A DNA stretch of 64,000 nucleotides. Source: Lytechinus variegatus. Its lineage: Eukaryota > Echinodermata > Echinoidea > Temnopleuroida > Toxopneustidae. A program made the translations under genes and the position numbers. This document shows, in pieces, positions 1-12,785 of this stretch (position 1 is its first letter; every line of letters begins with the position of its first letter). The stretch lies in the NCBI RefSeq assembly GCF_018143015.1, contig NC_054741.1:17851736-17915735 (forward strand), given 5' to 3'. The notes beneath the pieces were generated by a model. It saw only the letters and a program-made list of their open reading frames with translations. It searched no databases and was not told the origin of the DNA.

Positions 1-20
1 ACGCGAAATGCAATATCGTC

Positions 21-23
<3 letters not shown>

Positions 24-102
<79 letters not shown>

Positions 103-112
103 TCATGTCTTA
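24..112. repeat. (TA)n microsatellite
   Basis: Pure alternating TA tract of nearly 90 bases. Further (TA)n tracts lie at about 1496-1560, 3478-3525 and 3580-3655. They are simple repeats without coding potential. Confidence 0.95.
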
Positions 113-137
113 TTTCTTTCTATTTAACATTTTGCAG

Positions 138-165
138 AAGCACCCCCAGCCAAATGAGATCTGTG
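138..165 (+). other. Possible orphan 28-nt exon
   Basis: A long pyrimidine tract ending TTTTGCAG precedes a 28-nt stretch that can be read as KHPQPNEIC, followed at once by the strong donor GGTAAGG. Acceptor and donor are both good, so this could be an exon of a plus-strand gene entering from outside the window. No partner exon was found downstream, so this may be chance. Confidence 0.2.
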
Positions 166-1496
166 GTAAGGAAAACAAAATATTTGTAATTTTCGATAGT
201 CTAATGAACCTATAGCTGTCCGGGATTCATTATTACAGGATTGACATGAAGCTCGTGATGTCTCATGATATCATTAAAAAACGTGTTGTTTTTCACGGCT
301 GGCCGGGCAATGCACGTACATTGATTCAACATTATTAAAATCAGGAAAATGGAACTACTTTTCAACAGTCAAATACATGTTATCACACTATCATGAGGAT
401 AATTAAATACACAGGGCTTTGGTTATTTTGGGAAAGCACATTAACAAAATACTTGTTAAGTGTATTGGAGATGCATATTTTGTATCCCCGGTAGGTAACT
501 TGATTTCAATATGTATTGTCAGTTAAAGCTAAAAATGTCTTTTAACATTCCTCACCGTCAAACGCTCTGTGCATCCATTCATTATTAAATCTACCATTAC
601 CAATTCAAACACTGTACGGATTCGTAAACATAAGAAAACCCCTGGACATACAATATTTTAAGGGTTTTTTTCTATTCCAAAAAATAATATTACCGATAGT
701 AATAAGAGAATGATTAGTTTTTGTTGTTGATATTTTTTCCATGGCAGAGAAAAATCTTGACTAGGACGCTCTTTTCGGAAAGTCAGCTAGAAAGGTGGAC
801 AATCTTCCACATCAACTTGATGTCCAATAAAGCCAGACTTAGACGTCAGAGAGTTCGTGAACTTGATAATGGATGATATCGCCTTTTTTCTTTTTAATTT
901 TTTGCATTTAACCTGCATTTGAGCATTTTTCGTGCTAGAATTATTTATCATAATGACTAAATTATCTTTGAGTGCAATTAGAAGTAAACTTCTCATTTCA
1001 AAATATTTCTTTAATATCAATTATCGCAAGACTATGATCATGAAATCATTTGGTGTAAAGGTACTTCGCATTCGTTGTATGAGGTGATTGTTTGCCTACT
1101 GGTATATTGATGTATTCCTTTGTTTATGTAGAATACAAGTAATAAATTGTGATTCGTGGTTGGAGCAAGTTCATACAATATTTAATTGGGAATTCCATAT
1201 GGTACCCGAACATAGTTCAGATGTTCGATCGCAGAATGTTGTTTACATCCATATCACGGCTCTAACATTACGCTATAGCACTATTACATTATAAAAATCA
1301 TTTTCTTGGTAATTCAGAGAATGTAGTCTAAAATACAATTCTGGAGGTGTATTGGAATTACTGTGACAAGTTTCCTTTTGTTTTAACAACGCTAGAATTC
1401 ATACAGAATATGCTACACGTTTATAAAAATTTGGTTAATTTCATTTATTATGAAAATTACTATCGTATCTATCAAAACTATCATTAAATTGCCTTT

Positions 1497-1527
<31 letters not shown>

Positions 1528-3474
1528 TATATATATATATATAAAATATATATATATATGTATAAAAATTATGTATCACTCTTAATAATACTAATAGTGT
1601 GGAAAACATAATAGAGTCTACAATTGGAATTGGAATAAGGGTAATTGATGACTCTGGTGAGGTTCATCGACAATTGTCTATTAATTTGTTTTTGCTTTTG
1701 TGATTATTTTTTTAGATTGAGATATCTAGTTAAATACCTTTTCAGTATATACCGCTTTAAGACCGTCACGGTATCCACGAACACACCCATAGTTAAAAAA
1801 ATAAAATAAAATTATTATTTATTCTGCATTGTTGTCTTTAAAAACACGTAATGGGTTATCGAAGAGAAGAAGAGTCAAAATACACAGATAACAAGAAGAT
1901 TCACGTACAGTTAAGAAGCTATTCAGATGAAGACTTGTATATTTTAGGAATTCGACATGATTGTGGATTCAGATCACGAGTACTGAATGAATTTCTGTTT
2001 TTTTTTAGATACGTTATTTCAGAATGCCAAATTAGGTTTTTTTTTAGATATGCTCTTGCATATTATGTCTAGAGTTCTCAGTTATAAAAAATCCCCTGGG
2101 CTAGAAAGAACCGTATTAACTCTCAATTTATCATTATTGAAGGCACTGGGGTTCACAGCGGGCACGTGCCCCCCTCCCTTTTGAGAAGCAACAGAGGTGT
2201 GCCCCCTCTTTTGAAATTGAAGACTTTTTTTTTTGCTTGTCAAATTAGTTAGGGTACGAAATATCCTTAATTTGTGGTGGATTTTTTTTATTTTTATTTA
2301 TTTATTTATTATTTTTTTTTGGTGGGGGGGGGGCGTGTCAAAGGCAAGAGGAATTATGTTTCATGTACATACTCACACCCTGCCCCCCCACACACACGCA
2401 TCATATAGACTGGGATGCCCGTATAGTATACCAACTTATCAATATCAGCAATAATTCATAGTGGTATCAAGTGGATAATGGGAATTTGTTAAATCGTTGC
2501 TTAAAACTAACGCGATCACTTGATGATGTTCTGAAGTATTTCAAGGAGATGGAGTTCATAAATACAAAATAGACTTTCCATGCATCCTTATGCTACATTA
2601 TGTAGGATTATCTATAATATATTTCGTAAAGTTGTACCCTATCCTATTTTTAGAAGACCTGTTACATGGGTTGTTTAAACAAAAAATCAAAGCATCTTAT
2701 TACTCTATTTATACCCCAATCAATAAAATATTGTTAATATGAATATTAACCTTGCAAATCTCTCCAATGAGAATCCCCTGTCAAGCGATAAACCTATTCA
2801 TACATGTGATCCACTTTAGTGAGTTGCAATTGAATCTTAGTCCTGTAATCTACCTATTTTTACCATTTTGATTTTTACTGTTCCTGCACGAGCCTCTGAT
2901 ATACAGGCCTATACCGTTATTGCCAGATTCTTTTGAGTGGTAGTAGTCAAAGAGATATATTACTGATTTGCGTTTGTACAAACTTACTACTGATTGGAAT
3001 TATGAAGCGCCAAAATGTCAGTCAAAAGATTTCCACATTTTCTTTACAACGAAATTTTCTATTTCAAATTTTGAGACATGCCTCGAACGAAAATATGTAT
3101 TAACTGTGAAAATATCAATTGATATTTTATGAATAACTTTCAGTTCATACAAAAATTATTAATAAGGTGTTCCACATTTCAATCGATTTCAGACAGTTTT
3201 ATTATAAAACCAATAGTCGTTTAGGTAAATCTTTATTTTAGACAATGATAATGTGTGAAATGTTTCACAATTCTATTTATATTCAGGTTTCATTGGTTCA
3301 TTGTATGGATATCCGGTTCAAATGGTGGAGGTTGACATTCTTTGAATGCTAATATTGATTTCTGCTTCAATAAATTATCAAGGTATAATGGGAGTTGTTT
3401 GCGCGAGAATTTGTTTTTTTTATTGTCATCTTTGAATAATTTTCCTTTTTCCTCTTTTTATTTATCATTAACAA

Positions 3475-3533
<59 letters not shown>

Positions 3534-3575
3534 AATGATAAATAAAAAGAGGAAAAGGAAAATTATTCAAAGATG

Positions 3576-3662
<87 letters not shown>

Positions 3663-4815
3663 ATTACATTCACATTATCTATTTACTTATTTCACTATTA
3701 AAAATCAGAAGAGGAATAGTCTAGTTAATGATGGGTTATATATCATTCGTGAGAACCCGTGAAAATTTACAGGATGAAAAAACAAATTAACAATTAAATT
3801 GAAATAAATAAAACAACTCAAACATACAAAATAAGAATAGTTACCACAAGGCGACCGTGTAAATCTTATGAATTAATTGAAGTTTGAAAACAGGGAGTAT
3901 ATAATTATGAGACAGATATGTGAAGGGAATGGCCCAATGTATCAAAGTTTCAAGATCCAATGCATTATCATTATTATTTATTTTTGTTTATTCATTATTG
4001 TCATTGAAAACATGGTAAGTTAATTTGACAGTAATTCTTTTTTTCTCACAAAAAAATTCATTCACTGTAAAAGTGTACTGTACATATTGCAACCAATTAA
4101 CATCAACGGTCTTGTCTTATAACAGCCAATGTATATCCTTCTAAATTTTGGTAACGAATAAGATTGACATTAGCAATCACAAATCTTTAAACTGGGCAAA
4201 AAGGGGCGTGTTTCATGAATAAAATTTCTTTGAAAGTGAGTCAACAAACCAATCTAAAACAAAGATCACGGTAGTAATCGAAAAGTAATTTACTTTAATT
4301 AATTTTCTCTCGGACCTGATACTTGATATAGTTTTATGAGTAGGCCTATATTGGGAAATAGCAGTCTGAACATGAATTGACAAAAATGATTTGTTTTTGC
4401 TTCATAGGCCAATCTTATTCCACACTACTCTATTTTAAAAAAAGTTCTTTTTTTTTCAATGCAATGATATATTAGAAGTAGGCCTTATAGCCTACTACCA
4501 TGACATCAATTGTTGATAGAATTAATTTGTGAAAAAAAAAATTGTTGCGCCTACTGCATGTAGTACATTATACAAAATTAATCATCAATTATCAAGCTAA
4601 TCAATGACATTAGAACTTAAATTTCGAAACTGCTATCATTAATCATGAGAGGCCTACAGGATATAATTTGGCTTATTCCCATGTTCCTGCCATTTTACTA
4701 GTAAAATGTTGTGATATTTTCCTCTAATTAATTGTTTTCTGTAGAGCTAATCATTTTCAATAGTGGACTAGAACGTAATTCAAACAGCATTTGCCTATAA
4801 ATCTAGAACCAAACT
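166..4815. other. Intergenic region, no gene supported
   Basis: AT-rich sequence with only short stop-bounded reading frames. The one frame near 1850-2184 has no splice or domain support. It contains several homopolymer-rich patches (for example around 2160-2400), TA microsatellites and one strong hairpin, listed separately. Confidence 0.7.
3423..3579. repeat. Near-perfect 55-nt inverted repeat around a TA tract
   Basis: The left arm (3423-3477) and right arm (3526-3579) are reverse complements except for one missing T. The loop is a TA tract, and a second long TA tract follows the right arm. A cruciform or a recent fold-back duplication primed in the TA repeat would both explain it. Confidence 0.9.
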
Positions 4816-5075
4816 TCACTGGGCGTTTTGTTTTAGCAAAGCTGGAAACTGCATGGCGAGTGTACGACTTAGCCTCCTTTGTTGCGCCAGTCCCAGGCCG
4901 AGAGCAGCGGGTTGCTGGAAGAGCTGTAAGAGACTCTCTTCATGACCAGAATTGATGAGGGTCTGCATGAGATTACGATACCGGTCCTTAGATTCATGCT
5001 CTGGTTGTGGTTTAGGAGGAAGGATGAGCTGTACCCCATGCTCGATGGTGTAATACATCCGGGGATTGTCCTCAC
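4816..5075 (-). CDS. RGS22: RGS22-like exon 22 (last, with stop)
   Basis: The acceptor TGTGCAG follows a T-rich tract. The exon completes a split Ser codon and reads EDNPRMYYTIEHGVQLILPP, ending ...FPALLKQNAQ and TGA. It lies beyond the last RGS fold and looks like a helical or disordered tail rather than a domain. Confidence 0.85.
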
Positions 5076-8000
5076 CTGCACATGGATGAGAAGAAAAAAA
5101 ATATGGTTGCCGATTTTGTTTTTTTCTTTTCGCGCGGTGTCAAAGTTTTATGTGTTTGTTTTAATGAGACATTTTTCGTCCATTTTCAACGTTACAAGGA
5201 TTTTTTTTACCTCCTTTAAGTAGATCATTAATTGGCTGTTGACTTTGAAGATTAGAAACTTGGTTGACTATCCAGAGATAGGCGTTATGGGTGACGTGCG
5301 TGCCAATTGTCGTCGCGATCGCGCTATCGACACCCGAAGATGGGGGGGGGGGGCGCAAAAAGGCATCCCTAGGCTATATGCAATTTCAAAATAGCCCTTG
5401 CTATATTGGGTTAAGCTTTCCATACAGGTAAAGAATCAGGCAACCAGGTACAATAATTCAATACAGACCCAACGACGATCACCATAATCGACTTTTTGAA
5501 ATATTTTGTAATCTCTTTCATGTCAACCTATTCAAATTGTGTTATTGTTCTATCTGGACTACTAACTGGAAGTTCCAATGATTGTCTTGATCTTGACACC
5601 ACAAACTTTAGGCGTGGAGGATTTCCTCTTCTTCTTGAGTTTCTTCTTTGGTGGAGGCGCTACTCTGGGAGGGCCGAATTCTCCTGGGGCGAGGTATTCA
5701 TGGATCTTGGGTTGAGCGGGTACTGAGATGGTGGCCTCCACAACCGACGAAGGGGAAGACTTGTAAGCCAATCTTTCCTTGGTAAATCTGAGCATAAAGA
5801 GAATTTGTTTATAAATAAATCAACGAATAAACGCTAAATGAATAACAAAAACAGAACAGTAAAGACAAAGCGACAAATAGATAAACAGCACATTATGTAA
5901 TAAAAAAACTCAAATTATTCGTTGGTAAAACTAACTCAAAGATTAACTGATAAAGTATGATTAATCAATTAATAAAATGAATGAAACCTAAATTGGCGTA
6001 AAACGGAAAAATGAATAATGTAGGTTCTGGTTTGTCTTTTCTTATATGACAAGATTGAGAGTGGGATTAGAGATGAAACTGAAAAAGTGAGAGATGAATA
6101 GAAAGAACACAAATGGAATGAAGACACAATGCAGCGAAAGAGAGAATACAAGTTGATGACATATATACACTTACTTTTTCCAACAGTAGAGGAGTACTGT
6201 AAATGTATGGATAGCGGCATCGTGAAACAAACCACGTTCAACTATTCCATGTTGACTAATATCAATAATGTCATCAGCAATCTCTTGGGGGACGTTTATC
6301 TGCAGAAAATTCAATTTCCATTCAATTCAAATTATTCTAAAAATATAAAGTCGTAAAATCAAGAAATATATGTGCTTATTCGTGTAAAACGAATTATATT
6401 GCATGTCGTATCATTCGAAATCCAGTACTGTGAACATTATCTTTCAACTATGGAAAGCTTGAAACTTTTCTCAAAATCTTATCATGATAGCGTTATCAGT
6501 TTAAATACATGTAGTATTATTACTAAATGTAAAATCATTGTTTGCAATGAACATTTCTTTGACTGCTTATTATATTATAGTCACTATCGTTATCATCGGC
6601 GTCGTAACCTTCTATAGAAAAAAAAACAGCATGATCAGCCATTTTAATAGATCTTGATAATTATATCGTCACAATTACATCAAATTTCCGAGTTTGCACT
6701 AGACTTGGCCATCCGCTCGTGACATCATAATCATCACCTTCATAATTGCTGCAAAATTCTTCATCCTCTCCATCTCCATTGTCGTATCTTCATCGTCATC
6801 GTCATCATCATCACCACCACCACCACCACCATGACAGACCTCATCATCAGCATCATCATCATCATCATCAAGAATGCGCAGTCGTGATATTCGTTAATTT
6901 TCTACTTCATAGTATCACTCATATTAAGTTAAATCACGTCAAACTTTTTAATCCCAAACGCCATCCTCATGGTCATCGCTACACTCTAAAGTTTCTAGGA
7001 ATTAAACATAAACCCAGCTAGCCGGTGTATAGTGACCAGCCGAACATTTTATTTATTTTCAATCCTGAGCATACTTTAAATCTCAAAAGATATGAATATG
7101 AATCTTTCAGCTTTAAATTCCAATCCGCAAGGCTAAAATATGTACCGATAAATGTTAGAAATGGCAAATTGTAAGTCGGTCATCACCTTTACCATCGTTA
7201 CCCCCATGCACCGCCATTCGAGGAGTGAAAACGATCGTCTTACCTGCACCCTCGGTGGTACGAACGAGTCAAGGAAGACGTCAATGATGGCATTAGCTTT
7301 CTTCTGAACGTATTCTTCATCCTCGATGGTGTAGGTACCGGCTGCCGCAGCACGGGCAGCATTGTCGGCTAGTTGCTTGAATCTAGCATGACCAATGAGA
7401 AAAAATGGTGTTTTATAAGTTTAGAAAAAGATTTCACGCAAAAATGATTGCGTAATGACAGAAAGGAGCACAGGCACCTCAATCCCACACAAAACAGGAA
7501 CAAATTACGAACATTAAAACGGTGTACGAAATATCTTAAGTTATGCATCGTAAATTTGGCCAACGGTATCGACATTATTTGAGATCTATTTTTACACCAG
7601 TGTAAAGTAACTTATAACAAGCCACACTCATCTTTTAAACTTAGATAAGTTGACATTCAGAGTTGAGGAGTCCGTGGGGTTATTACCTACATTTGAATGT
7701 TTTCAAACTTCTAATACGTTTAGTAAAAATAAGTGTTTAAATGAGTCGTTTAAACTTCAATGGGATCACGTGGATTCTGCATGTTGAGAGGATTATGCAA
7801 CCATAGAGCTATTACAGAATAGCTCTATGACGTAACCATGTACCTTTCCACTTCAGCCCAGAAGCAGAGATCATTTTGTAGTTTGTCGACGATGACAATC
7901 TTCCCGCCAATAATCCTCTTGCTGACTACACCAGTGGCTTTCTGTTCTGTAATATTGAATTCAATTAACAACACACATTTATCTATGTCAAACACAAATC

Positions 8001-10224
8001 TCTATACTTGTCTCTGAAATTATGTTTTCCCAAAGTATTCGCGTTTATTTCTACAACGCATATCTATGAAAATAGCAAATGGAGTCATATAATTTGTTCT
8101 GCAACGACAAATATTTTAGTTGAAAAATTATTAAAAGTTTGCGTTGTATTCAGAGCCAAATCAAATGAATGATCAGAAAAGAAGCTCGTAATAAATGTAA
8201 ACGAAATTGCAGGAAAGGCAAGCCATTCGTTTCATCGCCATGGTCAAATCATGTTAGTCGTGATATAACACTATAGGATTGTCACCTTGATCGTTATTCA
8301 TTTTATTGCATGGCTATTGAATTCAATCCACTCAAAAAAAGAATAATGCTCGAAAAATGACATATTGATTCAAACAATGGTAACATTCGGTTGGATGAGC
8401 ACGAAATGTCGGCAGAACATGGTTTGTATAATTATCAAGTCTAAAACTCACTTTCCACTTCTCTCTGGACCTCTTTACCAAGGTAATCTTTAAAGAGTGA
8501 TAAAAGCCAAGGTGTCATAAGGCCTCGTCTGAATTGACACACATTAGAAATGAATATGTTCCACAGGTATCTCTGGAGAGGGGAACAAATTTAATGTCAT
8601 CAAAATATTAAGTTTGATAACAATTAACAAATTGTTGACCATATTATATATTATCATATCATAATTATAATGCACATATATAGTTACCAAGAATGCGTAT
8701 GGCATTGCCATTTTTTTGGTTACACTTCGTAATTCTGAAGGTTCGCAATACCGAAGCACGTACATTGCCTATACCTCGATGTTCGTTAATCAGAAAACGT
8801 AAAATGGTTCGTTAATCCGAACATTTGTGGCGTTATCCCGAAGGTCCGATAATCCGAAAACGAAATAAGGTTCGATGTTCCGAAAGTTCGTTAATCCGAA
8901 AACGAAATAAGGTTCGTTGTTCCGATGGTTCGTTAGTCCGAAAACGCAATAAGGTTCGTTAATCATTACGTTTTCGGACTAACGAACCTTCGGAAATACG
9001 AACCTCATTTTGTTTTCGGACTAAGGAACCTTCGGAATTACGAACCTCATTTCGTTTTCGGACTTACGAACCTTCGGAATAACGAACCTTTGGAAAAACA
9101 AAGCTTCGGAATTACGAATGTATGCGCATTTTTTTTAATGTAGGATAAAAGAGAATTGTTGATTGCTCATGGGCGACTCGATGTCTTGGCCGGAGATCGA
9201 ATCCCGGACTTTCATATATAGTTAGGGGCCTTATACCTCTCGGCTATGGTACCTCCACAGTGATAATATCAATAACAAACGATATCACCCCATGAATACT
9301 TCCATTATGACGCCCGTTATAAAAAAAAGAATGCTATTCAATTAAGAAAAAGTTTCAAATGTGGGCTTCTCGTTGAAAATTAAATTTACATGATTGCAAG
9401 AACTTCTAGCAGAACATTTCCTCATTAGTTTTTGCCATCAACTTTTCATCGACATCCCCTTCTTTATTTTTCTCATTCTCCTCATCCTTTATTTCATCAC
9501 GACCATTGTCATCATTAGTGCATACAATATCACCGTCATTATTAACTTATACCATAAGATTTCATCATCATTTCATCATCATCATTATTATCACCACCAG
9601 CAAGCAATATTATCATCATTATGTTCAAACCAATAGTCATTTTACCTTTTACTGGTTTATGTCCTTATATACTTTCGCTCTGCATATTGTAACTATCATA
9701 ATTTATCGTCACGACCTAACAATGGTTTTTAACTTACCGTTCTCCCTTCTTGGCCAAACTGTACTTGTGCAGGGGCTTCACTGGCAACATCACTCGACTC
9801 ATCGGTATACGATTCTTTATATTCCCCATACCTGAATAAAGAAGGCACAACAATGCATTTCAGCCAACATTATTTTTGTGTAATTTCATTAGCGTAAACA
9901 ATGTTTGTTATGAAAAGAGTCACAATTAATGATTTGCATTTTTTTTTACAATATTGAGATTGGGGTGTAATGCTACGGTCACCGACTCCAACGTTATTCC
10001 AATAACATACTATCCGTTGCTTCGGATTAGGTTTCGTCAGTGTTACTACTACAGCAGAAATGATATTCGTTATAACGTTCGCAGAACATGAAGTCCAAAC
10101 CACAATACATATGCAGATGTTTATCGTCGAAATCACATTATTTTACATTTCATTTCTAGACCAGTACTGTTCTTGACTCAACTTACCTCCACCATTTCTA
10201 TCTATCTTTCTATCTATCTATCTT

Positions 10225-10256
<32 letters not shown>

Positions 10257-12749
10257 CCTATCTATCTATATATCTATCTATTTATATATACTTCTCGTTT
10301 TCATTTGCTTTCTCGTAGTCTATTGTTGAATGTGTCATGTCCAGTAAAATAAGTAATTGCAATTTCTATATGGGATATGAGTGGTGATATACCATTTCAT
10401 TTCCATGCTCTTTGCCACGCAGGTCTGTGCTGACATCAACATTTGAGGCGTGACTTTCTCCATGTTTGGAATATCAGCGATTATATCAGCATCTGTATTA
10501 AGATCAGCACCTGGAAAGAGACAGATAAAGTGAATTAGGACAAATTTCTACAGAAAAAAGGAGAATATCAGAGCACTAAATACTGGCATGTATATTTTGG
10601 GGATGGAAGCATTGGCATAGTGCATGGTGGAAATTTATGATTGCTTTTTTAAACAGTAAAACGCACGATTCTAATACATGATTCGTTAGACAATATTCAC
10701 TTGGAATAAAACATAGCATATTCCAAACTGGTTTGGGTATATATCATTCTGCACACCATGTTGATGTGACTCATTGCGAACCAATTTTAAAATCGAATGG
10801 ACTTGGGATATCACCAAGGCAACTTAGGGCTCCAGAAAGAGTGGTCTACGAACGTTTCATGAAATAACTTGTTGTCGGACGTTTAATCCGATAAGTCCTG
10901 TGCTATCCGACAGTTTCCATAGTAACAGCGCTTCTAAGCCAATCAAAATCAAGGAGAGTTGTCAGATCTGACAACGTGTTCATGAAATGCTCCCCGGTTT
11001 CGCAGCTCATCATCCACTCTACACAATTACGTGTTTCTTACCAAAGTTCGTGGATTTATTGAAATACTTCTTGACAACTGCTTGAGCCTTGGCCTGACGA
11101 ACTTTCGGATCACGGACATTGCCCATACGGATCTGCTCCACCGATTGCCAGAAGGAGAGAGGGAGTTCGTTACCGACCTCCACTTGGAGGAAACGACGGA
11201 AGAACTCAAAGTGGCTCTGATCGTGGAGTACCTCCATGAAGCTCCTGCACAGTATCAATTTAAGCATTTACTTAAGAAATCAATAAAACAGGACACTTGA
11301 TATTACACAAGCGGCAGTTATCATGAGTATGTAGGCTTATTTTGTTTTTTCCACCAGGCATGCCAGGTGAGGCTTGCCAAGAGTTATCATACTGAATAAT
11401 TGTCACATGCTTAACATCCTTTACAAAGTATTGTCTTTAGGTTTTTTCCTTCTCTGGAAGGGTTCAAGATGTATATCTCCTCTTGAAACGCTATTTTGCA
11501 GCCTTTCTCTCTACGAAAATGACAAAAAACAACATGTAAGTATACTGATAGTACCTACAACAATAAACCCCTTCGTATAAAAAAGCCTTCATTTGATGAG
11601 ATTACAATATAGTTTTCGTTATTTGATAAACAAAATAACTTTAAAAGAATTCCTGATTGAGTTGTTGTTGTTTTTTGTAAGAGAGGTCGCTTTTACTGAT
11701 CGATTCACTTTACCTTGGTCTTGAAGGTCGAGGGATTGTTTTGCCGCCTTTTCTAATGGCTCGGCATACACCAGTCTTTGCCGTTTCTTGATCTCTTTCT
11801 GCTGTGCGAGGCGATTCGTAACCTTGACTACTTCTCTTAGCTCGTGACTGAGCACCTGTCCGTTTGCGGGTGTCATCCTTGCCTGCCTTGAACCGCTCAC
11901 TCGGCGGTGGACTCTTGATCTTACCTAGATATTAACACACAAAAGTAAAGATCATCAGGGCCAAGTAAAGATCGATCTTGGGGATATTTTTTACGATAGA
12001 TGATAATCAGTGCAGTCAATCGTAAAATCAGCATAAGGTTCAATTTCTAATCTTTATTACGAAAGAGAATGGATAGACTTACTATTATTGACACGGAGAA
12101 CAGTTTTACTTCCAATTCGTGACGCTTCTTCAGCTCGTCTGAATAAATAAAAAGCGTTTTTGTCTCAAAGTCTCAAAGACAATAAATATCGATTGTGCGT
12201 GGGCGCCAATAGTGGCAAAACGACGATTTCCCGCCAATTCAGACGAGCTGAAGAAGCGTCGGATCGGACGTGAAACTGCTCTCCGTTTCAATAATAGTAA
12301 TTCTTATTTCTTTTCTATTTCGTAATTTGACTTTGAATCAAAATATACATCAGTTTTCTATGCTTTATATTACAGATCCCAAAGAAAAGACCTTTAGCAA
12401 TGGGATTTTAAACCTGAATAAGTAGTAAGATTATAAGCACAAAAAGACAAGCTCAACTATTCTTTTATTCGATCTTCCATATGATAAATACACTGGATAT
12501 TTTTTTTTAGCATTTAATGCAGTCTCTTTCTCATTTTCTTAAAGCAAATTTATAATAGCAAGACACCATTAAAGTATGGATTTCAATTGAAAAATAATTT
12601 GTAAAATTTATTACTATAATTTATTGCAATGGCACAATAAATAATTATCTCTAAGTCTGATTTGAGGTTCATATAAATACACAATATTTTGTTTCTAATT
12701 ATAGTAAGCTATACTATATATATATATAAGTATATGTATATATATATAA

Positions 12750-12785
<36 letters not shown>

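Noticed and set aside
6746..7021. His-rich plus-strand frame
   Set aside because: CAT/CAC microsatellite in an RGS22 intron, not a His-rich protein.
9192..9246. Functional tRNA gene
   Set aside because: A- and B-box words are present, but I could not form convincing acceptor and anticodon stems; treated as a SINE-like relic.
10187..10200. Strong donor GAG/GTAAGT on the minus strand
   Set aside because: Every acceptor in the adjacent tetranucleotide repeat would create a TGA after exon 15.
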